DNA of 64,000 bases from Humulus lupulus (Eukaryota; Streptophyta; Magnoliopsida; Rosales; Cannabaceae). The translations under genes and the position numbers were made by a program. Position 1 is the stretch's first letter. Each line of letters opens with the position of its first letter. The DNA lies in the NCBI RefSeq assembly GCF_963169125.1, contig NC_084802.1, positions 35,796,607 to 35,860,606 on the forward strand, given 5' to 3'. Shown here piece by piece: positions 48,820 to 61,782 of this stretch. Below the pieces are notes generated by a model. It ran no database searches and had not been told where the DNA came from. It was given only the letters and a program-made list of their open reading frames with translations.

Positions 48820-51304
48820 GGGATCTGAGTGGGGGAATCAAACATGTTGTGCATCCATCTTAGAGAAAGTTATACTATCTTCCTCTGATCAAGCTTTTTT
48901 GGGAGTTTGTTCCTTGACATTTAGCATTTCTATGTCCTATTCGTGACGTAGGGTTCTGTCATATCTCTCCCTTGCCTTACCACTATGACCATATAGGCGG
49001 TCCCCCGCAGATAGTTAGCAAAGTACCAGCGACCGGGGTTGGCCGCAGAGGAGGCGAGCGTTGACGTACAGGTGCTTGCTTGTTGCCTCCATTAGCCCCT
49101 TGCTAGGATTTTCCCCATGGTAGTACATATCATCCCAGATGTCCTTTTCAAATAGGGAACTCAATTTCATCTTTCAGTTGGTTACATTCATTGGTATCAT
49201 GGCCATAGTCGTTGTGGAAACATCAGAACTTGGTTGTGTCCCGCTTGGATATGTCTTTTTTTATCAAGGCCAGTCGCCTGAAAGGGATTGTAGTGTGGCT
49301 GGCTTGATACCCTTTTGCTATGCTGCCGACCAGGGCCATGTAGTTAGTGAAGCTCAGCTCGTATATGTTCTACTTAGGGCGCTTGTAATCACACTTCGCT
49401 TGCTCAGTATTTTCCCTTTTTCCTTCGTTCTTATTATCACCTTTGCCATTATTACCGTTGGGTTTGCCAGACCCACTAGCAGCTTTGGTCGAATCTTCCT
49501 TCTTGTCCTGGTCAGCCTTTGGAGACTTTCCTTCATTGGCGATAGCCTCCTCCAGCTTGATATATTTTTCTACTTGATTCGAAAACTCTTGATTACTTTT
49601 GACCCCATTTTTCCGTAGGCTGCTCCAAATGGGAGATTGGCGTTGTACTCCAGCTGTGATGGCCATCATCTTTCCTTCATCCCAATAGTCTTGGGCTGAG
49701 CAACTACTCGCATAAACCTCTATAAATATTCATTGAGAGGTTCTCCTTCCTTTTGTTTGATATCGAGCAGTTGATTGGCCCCTGTCGGATGTACCCGACC
49801 AGCATAGAATTGTCCGTAGAGTTCTTTTACGAACATCTCCCATGAAATTATGCTGGCCAGTGGACATTTGAAGTACCACTCTTGGGAAAAATTAGATAAA
49901 GTAGCAGGAAAGATCCTACATCGAGCATCTTCAGACACTTTTTGGATGTCCATCTGTATCTCAAACTTATTCACGTGAGATATCGGGTCTTCTCTTCTAG
50001 TGAAGTTAGGCAATACTGGCATTTTGAATTTGCTTGGGATTTCTGCCACAACAATTATATTGATAAATGGGGTGCCCCTTCTCCGGTCATACTCAATATG
50101 GGACATTTTATTGTCGGCCAGCTATTGTACAGCCTGATTCAAGGCATCTATTTGAGCCTGAACAATGTTTGGTATAGTAGGGACAGGAGCGGCTGCTACA
50201 GGTGGGATGTGCTCATTATGCTTTTCCCTTCGTCCATCAAGTACATCCCTTAGGTTCTCATCCTTTCGTTTCTGCTCACTTGCACCTAGTCGATCAAAGA
50301 CATTGGGTTGTCTGGGCTGCCCCCCAGTGTTCTGGCTTGTTGGTTGGTTGTCCATTAGAGGAGGGTTTTGCTACCCGTTCCTTTCCTCCTATTGTCGACC
50401 ACTATTTCTCCTATTATAACTAGAGTCCCCTTCATTGTAATTATGGTCGTCTCTGTAATGTGACCTGTGAGTACGCGACCTGTTGTATGCACTGTCTCCT
50501 TCTCTTCTCCCTAGTCCGTCTTGGTAAACAGAAGGAGGATTGCGTTGGTCGTTGGGTCCCCAGACATTGCTCTATCATGGGGGCTCCCGGACCACAGAGC
50601 CTAAGTATGTCTGCCTTCTGCTTCCTGAGGGACGTTGTCCCCTACTAAGAAGGTTTTGTTCGTCTATCGCCTGACGTCTAGGGATTTTGGGACAATGTTC
50701 AACCCTATTTTGTCTGTGCTACTGCGTATTACCTCGACGAGCATGAGAGGGTTGTTGTTGTTCATTATTTTTAGCAGGATTCTGAGGCTGCCTTTCATGT
50801 TGAGCAGCTGGATGTTGTTCCGGCCTCTATGAACTCTTGATCTTGTGGATTTGGAGGACATTGGGGGTGATCTGATCATAGATTTTGAGGAGAATGAGGA
50901 TTCAGTGGTAGATCTGGCTGAGAGGTTGGTGCAGGTGGTTGTCCTCGAGCCAACTGAATGGCTACCTCTAAAGCCGTTGTCGCATCTCTTTGTTGACGAT
51001 CCATGCCCGCCTATCTTTCGTTCAATTCTCGACATTGACGGTCGATCTTCATTTGTTTCATTACCATAGTTTCAGCCACGTTGTCTTGGTTAGCTTTTAG
51101 GGTAGCTAACTCATCTTACAACACTCCCAGAGTTGTTCTCAAGGTTCTAGCGTCTATCTCCTCCTCTTCCAATTCCACTTGTGGCTCGTCCTCTGCTACA
51201 CCTGGTGGAGGAGGTGGATTTTGCACATTTTCTAATGTCTGTCCATCTTGACACACTCTCTTAGAGTTCTTAGCCATTGTTTTTCTTGGAATTCTTGAGT
51301 TCAT
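48820..51304 (-). pseudogene. H1 gag, degenerate
   Basis: The minus strand starts near ATG 51304 or 51271 with an acidic, Pro-rich N-terminus (PPPPPGVAEDEPQVELEEEE). A low-complexity Gln/Pro/Ser region follows with several stops and shifts (50660-51110). Then come MDNQPTSQNTGGQPRQPNVF (50355) and the gag core, 50106-49720 (FTRREDPISHVNKF, TLSNFSQEWYFKCPLASI, KELYGQFYAG, LLDIKQKEGEPLNEYL). Next is 49669-49370 (ITAGVQRQSPIWSSL, then a Lys/Gly-rich linker). I did not find a clean zinc knuckle. At least three breaks. Confidence 0.8.
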
Positions 51305-51325
51305 CTCTTAATGAAAGCACCAAAA
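51305..51325 (-). other. H1 primer binding site
   Basis: On the minus strand TTTTGGTGCTTTCATTAAGA follows the 5' LTR. It is nearly the same as the site in E. Confidence 0.65.
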
Positions 51326-51979
51326 TGTTGACCCTTGATTTATTCGACGACACGGAGTCACGAAAAAGGATAAGAATAATAGTGTTGAATGCAAGAAAGT
51401 AAATGACACAAGGAATTTATAGTGGTTCGGCCCCAGAGATTGGTAATAACCTACATCCACTAAGTGTTTTATTGATGTAAAACCCCAAAACTTGCGATAA
51501 GCAAACAAGGGTTCACTGAGTTTTACAAGTCTCGAAGATAGATACAAGTCGTGTGTATAAAATCACTATTTCTTTCTGACTACAAAATATTGTGTGTGAA
51601 ATAAATGAATCCTATGAGTCTTATTTATAGGCTTATGGATGTACATATGGGCCTATGGGCCGTCCTTAACTTGCGTTACAAGCATAACAAAATAGTAACA
51701 TAAATAATGATATTTACATATAAAATAATTAAATATCTTAGGAATATCTAACTTATAACCATTTTTTAGCGTTTGTCTTGGTTCCACGAGCAGCTCTGGT
51801 CATATGCTTTGGTATATCTTCTTTTACTGCTGCTCAGCATATTCGTGCACCTATGACCAGCTTAATTTCTTCTTGATAATCTAGTCGTCGGTCGACCAGT
51901 CCTTCATTAATAGTCAGTCACGTGTTGTTAATGTGCCTCTTTAACATGCAACGTCATCATGCCAATCTTTAGGGAAACA
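51326..51979 (-). mobile_element. H1 5' LTR
   Basis: 654 bp, TGTTGACCC to GGGAAACA on the plus strand, followed by the CTAGC duplication at 51980-51984. Confidence 0.9.
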
Positions 51980-53774
51980 CTAGCAGTAATAACCCAATGC
52001 GTTCATGCATTCAATCCAGATAGGTGACTATAGAGTCACACCGGAGCTCGTTTCCCTAGATAAGTGACTATAGAGTCACCTTGGGGCTCGTTGCCCTAGA
52101 TAAGTGACTGTAGAATTACCCCAGGTCTCATTGCCCTATTTTCTGTATAACTAGCCTTAGTGCTGGACAAGCGTACCTGGGGCTTTATTTTCCAAGCGAC
52201 CATAGGGTCAGTTAAGCATATACCACGCTCCTGGATAGGCCCATTCCCTAGATAGGTGGCTATAGAGTCACCCAGGGGCATGTTGCCGCATTTTCTACAT
52301 AACCAGCCTTAGGGCTAGCCAAGCGTACCTAGTGCTTTATTTTCCAATTGACCATAGATTCGGTCAAGCGTATACCACGCTCCTGGATAGGCCTACCCAT
52401 ACCGGCCGCTCAACGCGCTATTGCCTCCATAAGTCAATCCTTTCAATCAAGTAAAATAAATAAGCATGCATTATATATTACAAGTATGAACAACACAGTT
52501 AACATGTCTAATGAAATAGTTCAAGCATGGTCATAATCATGTTCAATAACTAGGCCAAGCCCTAATCACATACTGGGTGAAGCTTTCCTATCTCTGGCCC
52601 AAGAATTGGATAAATAGAAACGACCCTCGAGCATGATCCCCATCCGAGCCCTAGCAGTACCCTAGCCACAACCATAATAGAGGATATCCATCAATATTGA
52701 GTATATAAAGGCTTCCGAACTAAGTCCTAGCCTGCAGGACCTCAAATTCTACTAAACTGGGTAGTAGAATCGTTCTCGAGCCATTAGGTTTGAGTCCCGG
52801 CAACTCGAAACCTCACTTGGCTATTCTCCCCAGTTAGCGCCACAATGCACCCCTGAAGGGTCGCAGCACGCCCCAAAGTAGAGAGCCCTGGACCTATTTT
52901 CACTGGACACGCGTCGCGGTGCTAAGGTGGTTTAGAAGAACCCCAAGGCCTTTGAGTTCATACAAGCCACAATGCTCCAAGAACAACATCGCGACGCAAC
53001 CCTTCGAACCCAGATTTCCAACATTTTTCTCTGAGCCAAATCCCTTCAAAATCATCACAAAGTTGTACCAGAGTCCCAATTGAACCTAGGACTCTCAATA
53101 ACACAACATAGGCAGCAAAACACCCCAAAAACCAAGCCAAAACCTTACTCCAATTCAAAACCAAACCATAAGCTTAAAACTCACGAAAAAACTTAAACCA
53201 CCAGAAATTCACTCAAAACAGAGAATGGGATCTTACCTTAACTAGGAAATGACAACCCTAAGTTTAACCTAACTCAATTCTCAGCTTCAAGCCTCCAATT
53301 CCAAGATAAACTCCTCCAAAATTCAAAGAACTTAACCAAACTAAGAGGGATGGAAAGAGAGACACGTGAGAAAGAGAAGCTGAGTGCTTTTGTGGTTATC
53401 TCTTTTCCTCATTCTGAGGGTTTGGTTTGACTACGCTAATCCAAGGGCATGAAAATACTAAAATGCCCCTCACCCAAAAGCTTTCTCTTTAATGCTCCCA
53501 AGGGCAAAATCGCCTTTTTCCACCATTTCCCACTAAACTCAAATTACCTCATAATTTCCCAATTAATTCTAATATCCCAAGTAATCACCAAATAACTTCT
53601 CATTACTCGATAAATCCCAGTAATGTACTAATTTACAAAATACCCCTAGGCTCACCCTGAGTCGGGTATTTGACCCCATTGTGACTAAACTGCTAGCTTG
53701 CTCACTAGGATCGTCTCGTGCTGAGTAACCCAAATATATCCACATAATAATGTGGTCTCAATCATAAAACACAT
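51980..53774 (-). mobile_element. Family-B LTR fragment, right part (target of H1 and H2)
   Basis: Continues the family-B LTR from 9236. It has several tandem GTGACTATAGAGTCACC-type units (52020-52280), the DNA block shared with 1160-1460, and ends in CACATAATAATGTGG then CAATCATAAAACACAT, where H2 begins. The rest of this LTR should lie beyond H2, outside the window. CACAT at 53770-53774 is the expected left duplication for H2. Confidence 0.78.
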
Positions 53775-54508
53775 TGTTGACTGGTTTTTTAGCCAACTAA
53801 TGCGAAGTCAAAATAATTAATTCAAAAGCTTTCACTAGAATAATCAATGAACAATAAATTAGCCAAGAACCTAGTAATGCTGAGCAATAAATAATAAAGA
53901 ACATCTGATTTATAGAAGTTCGGCCCCAAGAATTGGTAATGACCTACTCCTTCTTAGATTTGTATTAATCTTGAATGTTTACACAAGATCACAAGGGATT
54001 ACAAGGGGATTTCTATGTGTAAATGACAATACAATAAGGTAGAATCGCTACTAGGTATGAAAATAAAGTTGTCTGGTATCTATCTAAATATTAGTCGGTA
54101 GGCGAGTTTCTGAACTCCCTCCACTGTGGTGGAGAGTTTGTATTTATAATGCTATGTTAGCCCAGGGGCTGCGCACGGCATAACTAATGGTGGAAATATC
54201 TCACTATTCTCGCAGGTAGTTACAGTCCTATTTGTCAGGAAGCTTGATCGAGTCTTCAAGGCTGTTAGGCGTCCTTTGCAAGTTGTCAGGTGATTCTTGT
54301 GGACTTCTAACGGAGAGTGTAAGTTTCACCGACCAGGTTTGGCTATCCATCATACCGAGCAGCTAAGCCTCCGGTGATAGTATGTCGAGTAGTAACTTGC
54401 CGTATACCCCGCAAGTATACACCAATCAGTCTGTCAAGGGGTCTGCCCAGTCTACTCTACGTGTCCAACCTTAATGCCATGTCAGATATGTCATTTTTTG
54501 GGATAACA
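53775..54508 (-). mobile_element. H2 3' LTR
   Basis: 734 bp, TGTTGACTGG to GGGATAACA. It shares the GTTCGGCCCCAAGAATTGGTAATGACC-type core with the H1 LTRs (for example GGCCCCAGAGATTGGTAATA) but is clearly diverged. Confidence 0.82.
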
Positions 54509-54521
54509 TTTGCCCCCCAAG
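54509..54521 (-). other. H2 polypurine tract
   Basis: CTTGGGGGGCAAA on the minus strand, directly before the 3' LTR. It matches the H1 tract in form. Confidence 0.75.
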
Positions 54522-55416
54522 TTTGCAATGGTCCTAAGTATCATGGAAACTTTCTTCTGGAGACCACCCCGTCCAACATGGTCAGGGGTTACATGGCATA
54601 GTGTCTGGTGAAATTAATAGCCTTAGTATTTCTTCAAGTTTCCAAGAAATTACTTTTCATTCTTTCCCGCCTCTTTTTGGAACAAAAAAGCATCATGATG
54701 GCCTCTCTTAAAAACTGTATCGACGATTGTGTAGTTACTGAAGAGCGGGCTGACGTGTGAGGCAGTTGAGGAGACGTGATTGGAGGGACGTATGTGCGGG
54801 AGTGATGACGTGTCTGGGGAGACGTGGTCGCATCGGTCCAGGGGACTGCTGATTAGATGGATGCATTAAATTCCTGCAGGGTGAAGCTCACTTCTTCTTG
54901 TCTATAAATAGGGGTGCCCTTTCCTTTCTTCTCTTTTCACCATCTTCTTTACTTCACACAAACCAAAGCCGACCTAAAAAACCCTAAATATCCTCCTCCC
55001 AATCTGTTCAAGAGCTAGTTCATGCCCTGACTTCTGCGTCACACCACTTTCACACCACAAACATGCTTCTGGCACCATACTCCTGCAGCAAGTAAGTTTT
55101 CCAAGCTTCTCTATTTAACTTAGAATTATGCATGAGAAAATTCTTTTTCTTTTTCTCTATCTACGTTCTTTACTGTAGCTGTGGGTGCTATTTGCATGTT
55201 TCTTGAATATAGGTTTAAGTGAATATTTTGTGTATTTCTAGGAATAGGCTACTTGTATTAGCCTTTGATTTCACAAAAATACAGCTCTTGGTGCCTTTTT
55301 CTAGCTGATTTGTGTTTGTTGTTCTTAAAGAACACGAAGAACAGTTCTTGAAAATTTTCTGAGAATTTTTTGTGTCCTCAGAACTTCTTGTTCTTTGATC
55401 TGCTTTACTTGCCGGT
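54522..55416 (+). promoter_or_regulatory. H2 antisense-unit promoter and leader
   Basis: TATAAATA at 54903-54910, then a C/T-rich leader (TTTCTTCTCTTTTCACC). No coding is clear up to the family-C insertion. The leader probably continues at 57483. Confidence 0.5.
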
Positions 55417-57477
55417 TGATAACTCTAGAAATTAGAGTTATTTTACCACACTTTTTAAGCTAAAAATGATTTAGTTCTTAAGTTTTTAATTAAATTATTA
55501 AGTTTTAATTACTTTTTGAATTTATTAGCTTTATTTTAATTTTATAGATTTTTTGTGTGTTTTTATAGTTATTTTGTTGTAAAATGTTGTAGTTAATTAT
55601 TTGAATTATTATTGTTTAGTTTGAGGTAAAAAATGTTGTGACCTTGAATTTAAATGTTAAATATAAATTAAGTTATAATTAATATTTTCAAAGAATTAAC
55701 TTGATTTATTTTATAATGGAAATATTTTATTATGATTTAGTTTATGTTTATTTTGTTAGGGAATTTGGTGTATTTTTTGCTATTGAAAAGTAAGAAAATT
55801 GAAGGAGAAGAAATGGTATTTTCAAAGAAAAGGTTGTAAAAATCTGGCATTTTCCTTCACAAGCCCACCAGGCCCAAGTTATCCTCCTCCCAGCCGTACG
55901 GTTCCAGCCCAGCAGCAACAAGTCTTCAATCTTCATATGCATCCTTCAACCAAAATCAGCAAAGCTCTTACCAGCCTCCAAAGCTCACCAACACCAGCTG
56001 TCACTTCTTCACCACCTTCAGCATTTATCCAAATAAATCACATGCTACCATTCAGCAAGTAGTCACCGAAGGCACCCAAAGCCTTTCTCCTGCCCAGCAT
56101 AGGCCCGAATTCCTTCAGCAAAGAAGGCCCAACCTCCTGACTTCATTCCATCAGCATTCAGCCAGCATCTCCTTTGGCCCAAGTCCACCTTCAGCAATCA
56201 AAGCAGCTAGTCAACCACGGCCCATCATCCATCTGCCTAGCCCAAACCGAACCACTTTGCCACAGCCACCAATATGGCTAAAAAACCATATTTGTTCCCA
56301 ATGTCCACTTTTTTATTTTCACTAAAATATCAACTCACTCTTCCATATTTTTCTCACCTAAATAAACATTCCTAATTCATTTTTTTACCCTAGCTTTTCA
56401 CTAATCTTTTATCCAACCAAACATTTCATTTTTCCAATACTCTTACACTTACTCTATTTATCCTACCACTTCCCAACACAATTAAATTAATCAATTTATT
56501 TATTTTAATTTGATTAATTTAATATCCACATTTTGCCTATAAATAGAGTCTTGTAAGACCATTTGGGGGAGCTCTTCTTCTTCATCTTTTTTTTCAATAT
56601 CTTCTACACATTTTTCTTTCTTCTTTTCACTAGTTTCTCTCTACCATTTTCATCTTTTGAAGAGCATGTCAAGTATGTTATTTTGTAATTTTTATCTAGT
56701 TATGAGCTTCTAATCTTTTTCAAAGGTTATTAAGATGATGATGAAGCAAAATGTAACTAGATAGTATTTTTTATTGTATGTTGATTTCCCATTTGTGTAA
56801 CATTGTTTATGGATTTTTCTATCAAATATATGCATTTTTCATCTATTATAGAGTGTTAAAGCATATTACACTTAGTTCTTCATAATGCAAAAATATGATA
56901 TTCTTTGATTAAATATTTTTCATTAAATTGTTCACATCTAATTCTTAGAGCATAAGTATCATATTTTGCCTAAACATAATCTCTTTGATTTTTTGTAGTT
57001 TCATTAGATTGTAACACAACTAATGCTTAGAAATTATATCTTATATAAGTGAAGAAAAATCCTACATTTTTTTAAAGAGTAACTTGTGCTTGAATAGAAA
57101 ATATATTTTGAAAAAATATATAGTGTGATTTATTTCAACTATATCAAAACTTGGGAATCAATATACTTATAAATACTATTGAACTTGCATTTTGTGGATT
57201 CTAACATCTTAATAATCTTATTTTACATATATCATTTGAAAACCATTTTTCTATTTAATCTTAAATCTTTTTATTACTTGTCTTTTATTTTTCTAAAACA
57301 AAATCTCATCAAATATTTGGAACTAGGTTAGAATATTATTGCTTTGTTTGAAATAGTTTCTTTTGATGTTAGTCAACTCCCATGGGTTCGACCTCGTACT
57401 TACATGAACATTATATTCCAAAACGATTCGTGCACTTGCGAGTTTAATTATTAAAACACCCTCTTTTGGGATCAACA
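55417..57477 (+). mobile_element. Family-C solo LTR inside H2
   Basis: 2061 bp, TGATAACTCT to GGGATCAACA, with perfect TSD CCGGT (55412-55416 and 57478-57482). It is in the opposite orientation to the copy at 20518-34738 and aligns with it on both flanks. The TATA box TATAAATAGAG near 56539 gives plus orientation. The middle segment, about 55840-56270, is C-rich with many GGCCCA/GCCCA strings and differs strongly between copies. Confidence 0.85.
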
Positions 57478-57482
57478 CCGGT

Positions 57483-60220
57483 CGGTGCTTCTCAATGTTC
57501 GTCATTTTACAATTGTCGATATAATACAAAACGTATACACCGACCAACGTTGTTTGGTTCTCTCACCTCTTCCTTTCCCTTTTTTTATTGTACGCACAGA
57601 CCGCTGGGCAGGAGATCACCGGGCTAACATCGACCCGTCGCAGTACTCGCCGTGTAGAGGTATTATCCAGCCTGAAAAGGCCCTCTCCTAGCTGGTGATT
57701 ATGGCCCGCTGTGCCACTAGAAATTAAGAAGCATTGCCCACCGACGAAGGGCCGACCGACTCTGGTTGAGAGGAAGACTCTAAGCTAGAATATGCCACGG
57801 AGGTTTATACTGAGGCTATTATAAACCTGTCTTAGGAGACAGAAGAGCCCCCCTTATACTCAGCTCCCGCAAGCACCATCTCCAACAAGCAACTAAAGAA
57901 TGTCAAGGAACATTTTAAACTTGGGAGTGCTACTATTCTCAAACCTACCACCGAGCAAAGGGCAGAGAATCCTGGATCTAGGTTCTGTGCCTGGAGCAGG
58001 TATCATATTACTACTGGTGCCACCCTGCCCTTACTGCCATACTTTCGAATGTGGCATATTATTTTGGGATTTGCCCTACCCAAATTAGCCCTAAAGGTAT
58101 TAGGTTTCTGTCCGCCTTGTATGTCTTGTACAAATCTGAGGGTTAGCCGATGCCCTCCGATCATGAAGTAAACTATCTGTTCGACCAAAAGTCCAACCCT
58201 CGCCAAGGCCGCTTAGGGTATTTCTATGTTAGCCATAGGGATTCAGACGTTTATATGGCCAATACTGAAGCCATTTCCAAGGCTGTGGAGTACACCAGCC
58301 AATATTTTGTCACCACAAACATTACTGCCAACCATCCTTCCTTTCAGTGTAATGGTCCTTTTAGCTGAAGAAATGGAGAAACGAGCTCAGAAGTTGGCTG
58401 TTATGGACCTAAGCCACAAAGACCTGGTCACCTTGACCACTGAGGATAGGCTCATAGGCACTAGACTCTATCCTAACCCTAAGGCAAAGGGTAAGGGCAG
58501 TACACCTAGCAAACAGTCACCCAGCAAATAACCGCCAAGAAATCAACCGTCCAACCAAATGTGGCCCAGCAAGAAACAGAAAAACACCATTGTACCCCCT
58601 GCCAGACCCTATGTTGTGCATCGCACCCAGAGTTTGATCGGCATCTCTATTAGAGAGACCACTAAGTAGAGTGCTCCTCAAGCTGAACTTGCCCCCCAAC
58701 ACGAAAAGGGGAAAGAGATCCTAGTTGAGCATATGGATCTCGACTCATCAAAGAGCAATGAGGATACCCAACTCAGGGCCACTGGCTGCTCGGAGGGAGT
58801 AACAGAGGGTGATCTAACACTGCCTATTTGCACTTATTTATAGTCTGCTTGTTTATTTCTGCATATTGCGACCCTGCTCGTTCTACTTTCTGACCTTTTG
58901 TTTTTGTTTTGTAGATATGTCATCTGTTTTCTTTAAGAAGTTTTCCTAGAGACAAACTGGTAATTCTGTTAGAGAGACTCCTTCAGCTAAATGCCAAAAA
59001 ACTGACCCCCTGCCGAGACCACCGAGCAGGTAAAAAAGGCCCTCAAGAAGACCCCCGCCCCCAAGAAGTTGCACACCCCTATGGAAAAAGTGAGGGGGCA
59101 GATTTCTTTAGGAAAAATTGGCCAGGGCAAAGGCAAAGCAGCTTCTACTGAGGTGCCAATCCCTGTTGTCCCTGTGAAAGAGCCTTCTGCTCTGAATCAG
59201 GCTCAAGAGGGTGACATTGAAAATCCTGCGAAGGAGCCCAGCGAACCCTTGAAGAAAGCCTTGGTAATCCATCAGGCGCACGTAAAGAAGGTATCCGTTG
59301 CTCAGAGCAAACTCATGGCCAGCCTGGGCACAAGATCCCTGGAGAACATTTCCAGTAATGGTCTCCAGGATGTTGTCAGGGTAAGTCCTTTATATGCTCG
59401 GTGTTTTGTCAATTTCTCCTCTTTGTTAATTTTTTTGACTTCCTTCCGTTAATGTTGCAGGGCTCCTTGGCGCATAGCTATGCTCACCACCGGGTCAAGA
59501 TGGTGAACAAGCAGGTGGGAAGTTTGCTGAAGGAATCTGAAGATAATGCCTCTCTAAAAGCCCAAATTAAACAGCTAACCAAAGATGTTGAAGGCACCTC
59601 CTAACAGATCCAGGAGCTAAAAAAGACTACAGAGCGGTTCTCGACAGAGAATGAGGATCTCAAAGTTGTCGCTGAGCAAAGGGAGTTATATGTCAACCGG
59701 TTGGAAACAAGGGGGAGAAACTTAAGCAAATAGCCCAAAATAATACTGAGGAGGGGAGGGCAGTCAAGAAGGAAAAAGAAAATTTGGAGGAGGCCCTAAA
59801 TGCTAAGAAAGTTGCAAGGGTCGCCGATGTCGTGGCCTACGAGGCTTTTGGCATGAGTACCTTCTACGACTTCTGGGTGCATAATAAGGAGGTTGACTAC
59901 AGCTATTTGGGAGAGGCTTTTGATGAGCTTATGCAATATTGTACTAAGTGAGAACAAGCCGAGGCCCAGACTACGTCTACCAAATAAATTCTAGTTGTTC
60001 AGGATCTTCCTTTCTGTGTCGCCGAACAAGACAATTTGGGGGAGCATGTTAATACACCAACCCTCGAGGATTCTACTCTGTCCTCTTATCTGAATGCTTA
60101 AGTTAACACCTCCATCCCTGCCAACCAACCTCAAGACCCACCTGTCATCCAGCCCCAAGACCAACCGGCCATCCAGCCCCAAGACCAACCAACTGACTAG
60201 CCTCAAGACCATTGAAGTAC
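57483..60220 (+). pseudogene. H2 antisense gene unit, degenerate
   Basis: A possible start is ATG 57701 (MARCATRN then stop), parallel to the H1 ATG at 10830. The Transposase_28-like part (57890-58370) is split across frames: SRYHITTGATLPLLPYF, then PSDHEVNYLFDQKSNPRQGR. Downstream are basic Lys/Pro-rich exons (58380-59380), an intron at 59381-59460, and a coiled coil (VNKQVGSLLKESEDN, LKAQIKQLTKDVEG) to about 59960. The end, 60100-60200, is a short repeat of CAACC...CAAGACC units. Many stops. Confidence 0.65.
59381..59460 (+). other. Likely intron before coiled-coil exon, H2
   Basis: 80 nt, GTCAGG|GTAAGTCC to AATGTTGCAG|GGCTCC. Same position as in E and H1. Confidence 0.65.
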
Positions 60221-61049
60221 TTAACATTTCTAGCTTTTCTTTTATTTTTGCAGAGACAAAAAATGGCTGAGCCGAGCAGCTTTTAATCTTGAGTAACCTT
60301 TTATTTTTGTAAAGATTGCATGGTTGAGTCGATCAGCCTTTCACCTCAAGCAATCTTAACACTTATTTATGAAAAGCTTTTTTATTTAACTTCATATCTC
60401 CTCCTACTACTCAGCGTATATTATTTTTGGAGCTGTGCAACTTTGTAATCAGAGCTGTTCAATTTTTTCGAATGAGTTGTAAACAAAAATTATTCAACCC
60501 TATCTACAAAAATTGTTTTGTGGCTCTTTTGTTGCTCGGTACATACCAAGCAACACGCAAGCACTTTAACATTAATAAAATTAACGTATCTAAGTCCTTT
60601 TAATTACACGCTTTCTCCTCTGTTTGTCCATGTATGACTATGGTGCCTCCCAAGTGACCGAGCAGGATTCATAACTCATGGGTTATCCGCTTGGTCACTT
60701 GCTAAATGACCAGAGTTGCTTGCGATAACGTGTTCGAGACCAATTGGGTTCACCAAAACCTATAAAGGTTTCATACACTATCGACAATCCGTGACATATG
60801 CACTAGTTAGAAAGATAATCATTGCATAGTAAGGCTTGTAAAAATGGACAAAACTCGTGTCTTATTGATTAAAAATTAACCATACAAGTTGTGTCACTAT
60901 AATCGTAGCTTACATTCATAAATATTAATTATTACAATAAATGGGCAATTCGTGCTGTGCACAATCAATATAGCTAACTTGAGAGGGTCGGTGGTAAGGG
61001 CAGCTCCTGCCTATACCAGCCAGTCAACAATCACTTAAAAGTGATCTTT
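60221..61049. other. H2 spacer between pol and antisense unit
   Basis: About 830 AT-rich bases. No coding recognised; it matches the H1 spacer at 16561-17220 in position and composition. Confidence 0.5.
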
Positions 61050-61782
61050 ATTGGTAGTACTTCCTCAGGTGTTCCCCATTCCAGTAACGAAGGACAGGTA
61101 CTAACTAAAGATCTTCATCGTACCGTGCTAGTGTGTACGTGCCAAGCGGTACTATCTCTGTAACCTGATAAGGACCCTCCTAGCTTGGACCTAGTACTCC
61201 TACCGAAGCATCTCGAGTTTCTAGGAATACTCTTCGCATGACTAAATCACCCACGCCAAACCTTCATTCCTTAACTCTAGAATTGAAGCACCGGGTAACT
61301 TTTTCCTGATGGGCAGCTAGGCGTATGTTGGACCTTTCGTATCTTTCTTCAATCTGGTCTAAGGATTCGACTAGCAGCTGGTGGTTATGATCCTGGTCAT
61401 ATGTCGCACGCCGGTGAGATGGGGGAGTCACCTCAACTGGTAGCATTGCTTCATACCCATATGTGAGTGCAAATGAGGTATCACCAGTGGCTGTTCACTC
61501 GGTAGTCTTGTATGGCCAGAGTACTTCAGGCAATTTCTCAGGGAAATTTCGTTTAGACTCTACTATACACTTCTTCAGAGTGTCTTTGAGAGTTTTGTTA
61601 ACTGCTTCTACCTGCCCATTTTCTTGAGGGTGCAAGACTGCTGAAAAACTTTTTGTGATGCCATGCTTGGCACAAAAATCAGTGAACAGTTGGTTGTCAA
61701 ACTAGGTGCCATTGGTAGACACTATTTTCTGGGGTAGAACAAATCTACAGATTATGTTTTTCACCACAAAGTCTAGTACTTT
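61050..61782 (-). pseudogene. H2 integrase, C-terminal half
   Basis: Minus strand from the insertion at 61783 downward: KVLDFVVKNI, then VSTNGT followed by a stop where SDNGTQF is expected, so the second catalytic Asp is lost. QVEAVNKTLK with the catalytic Glu is kept, then YGYEAMLPVEVTPPSHR and RLAAHQEKVTRCFNSRVKE. Several stops are present. It is closely similar to the H1 integrase. Confidence 0.82.

Noticed and set aside
55799..56062. Proline/serine-rich 87-codon ORF as a protein gene
   Set aside because: It lies inside a solo LTR, is not conserved in the other copy (33880-34380), and its composition explains its openness.
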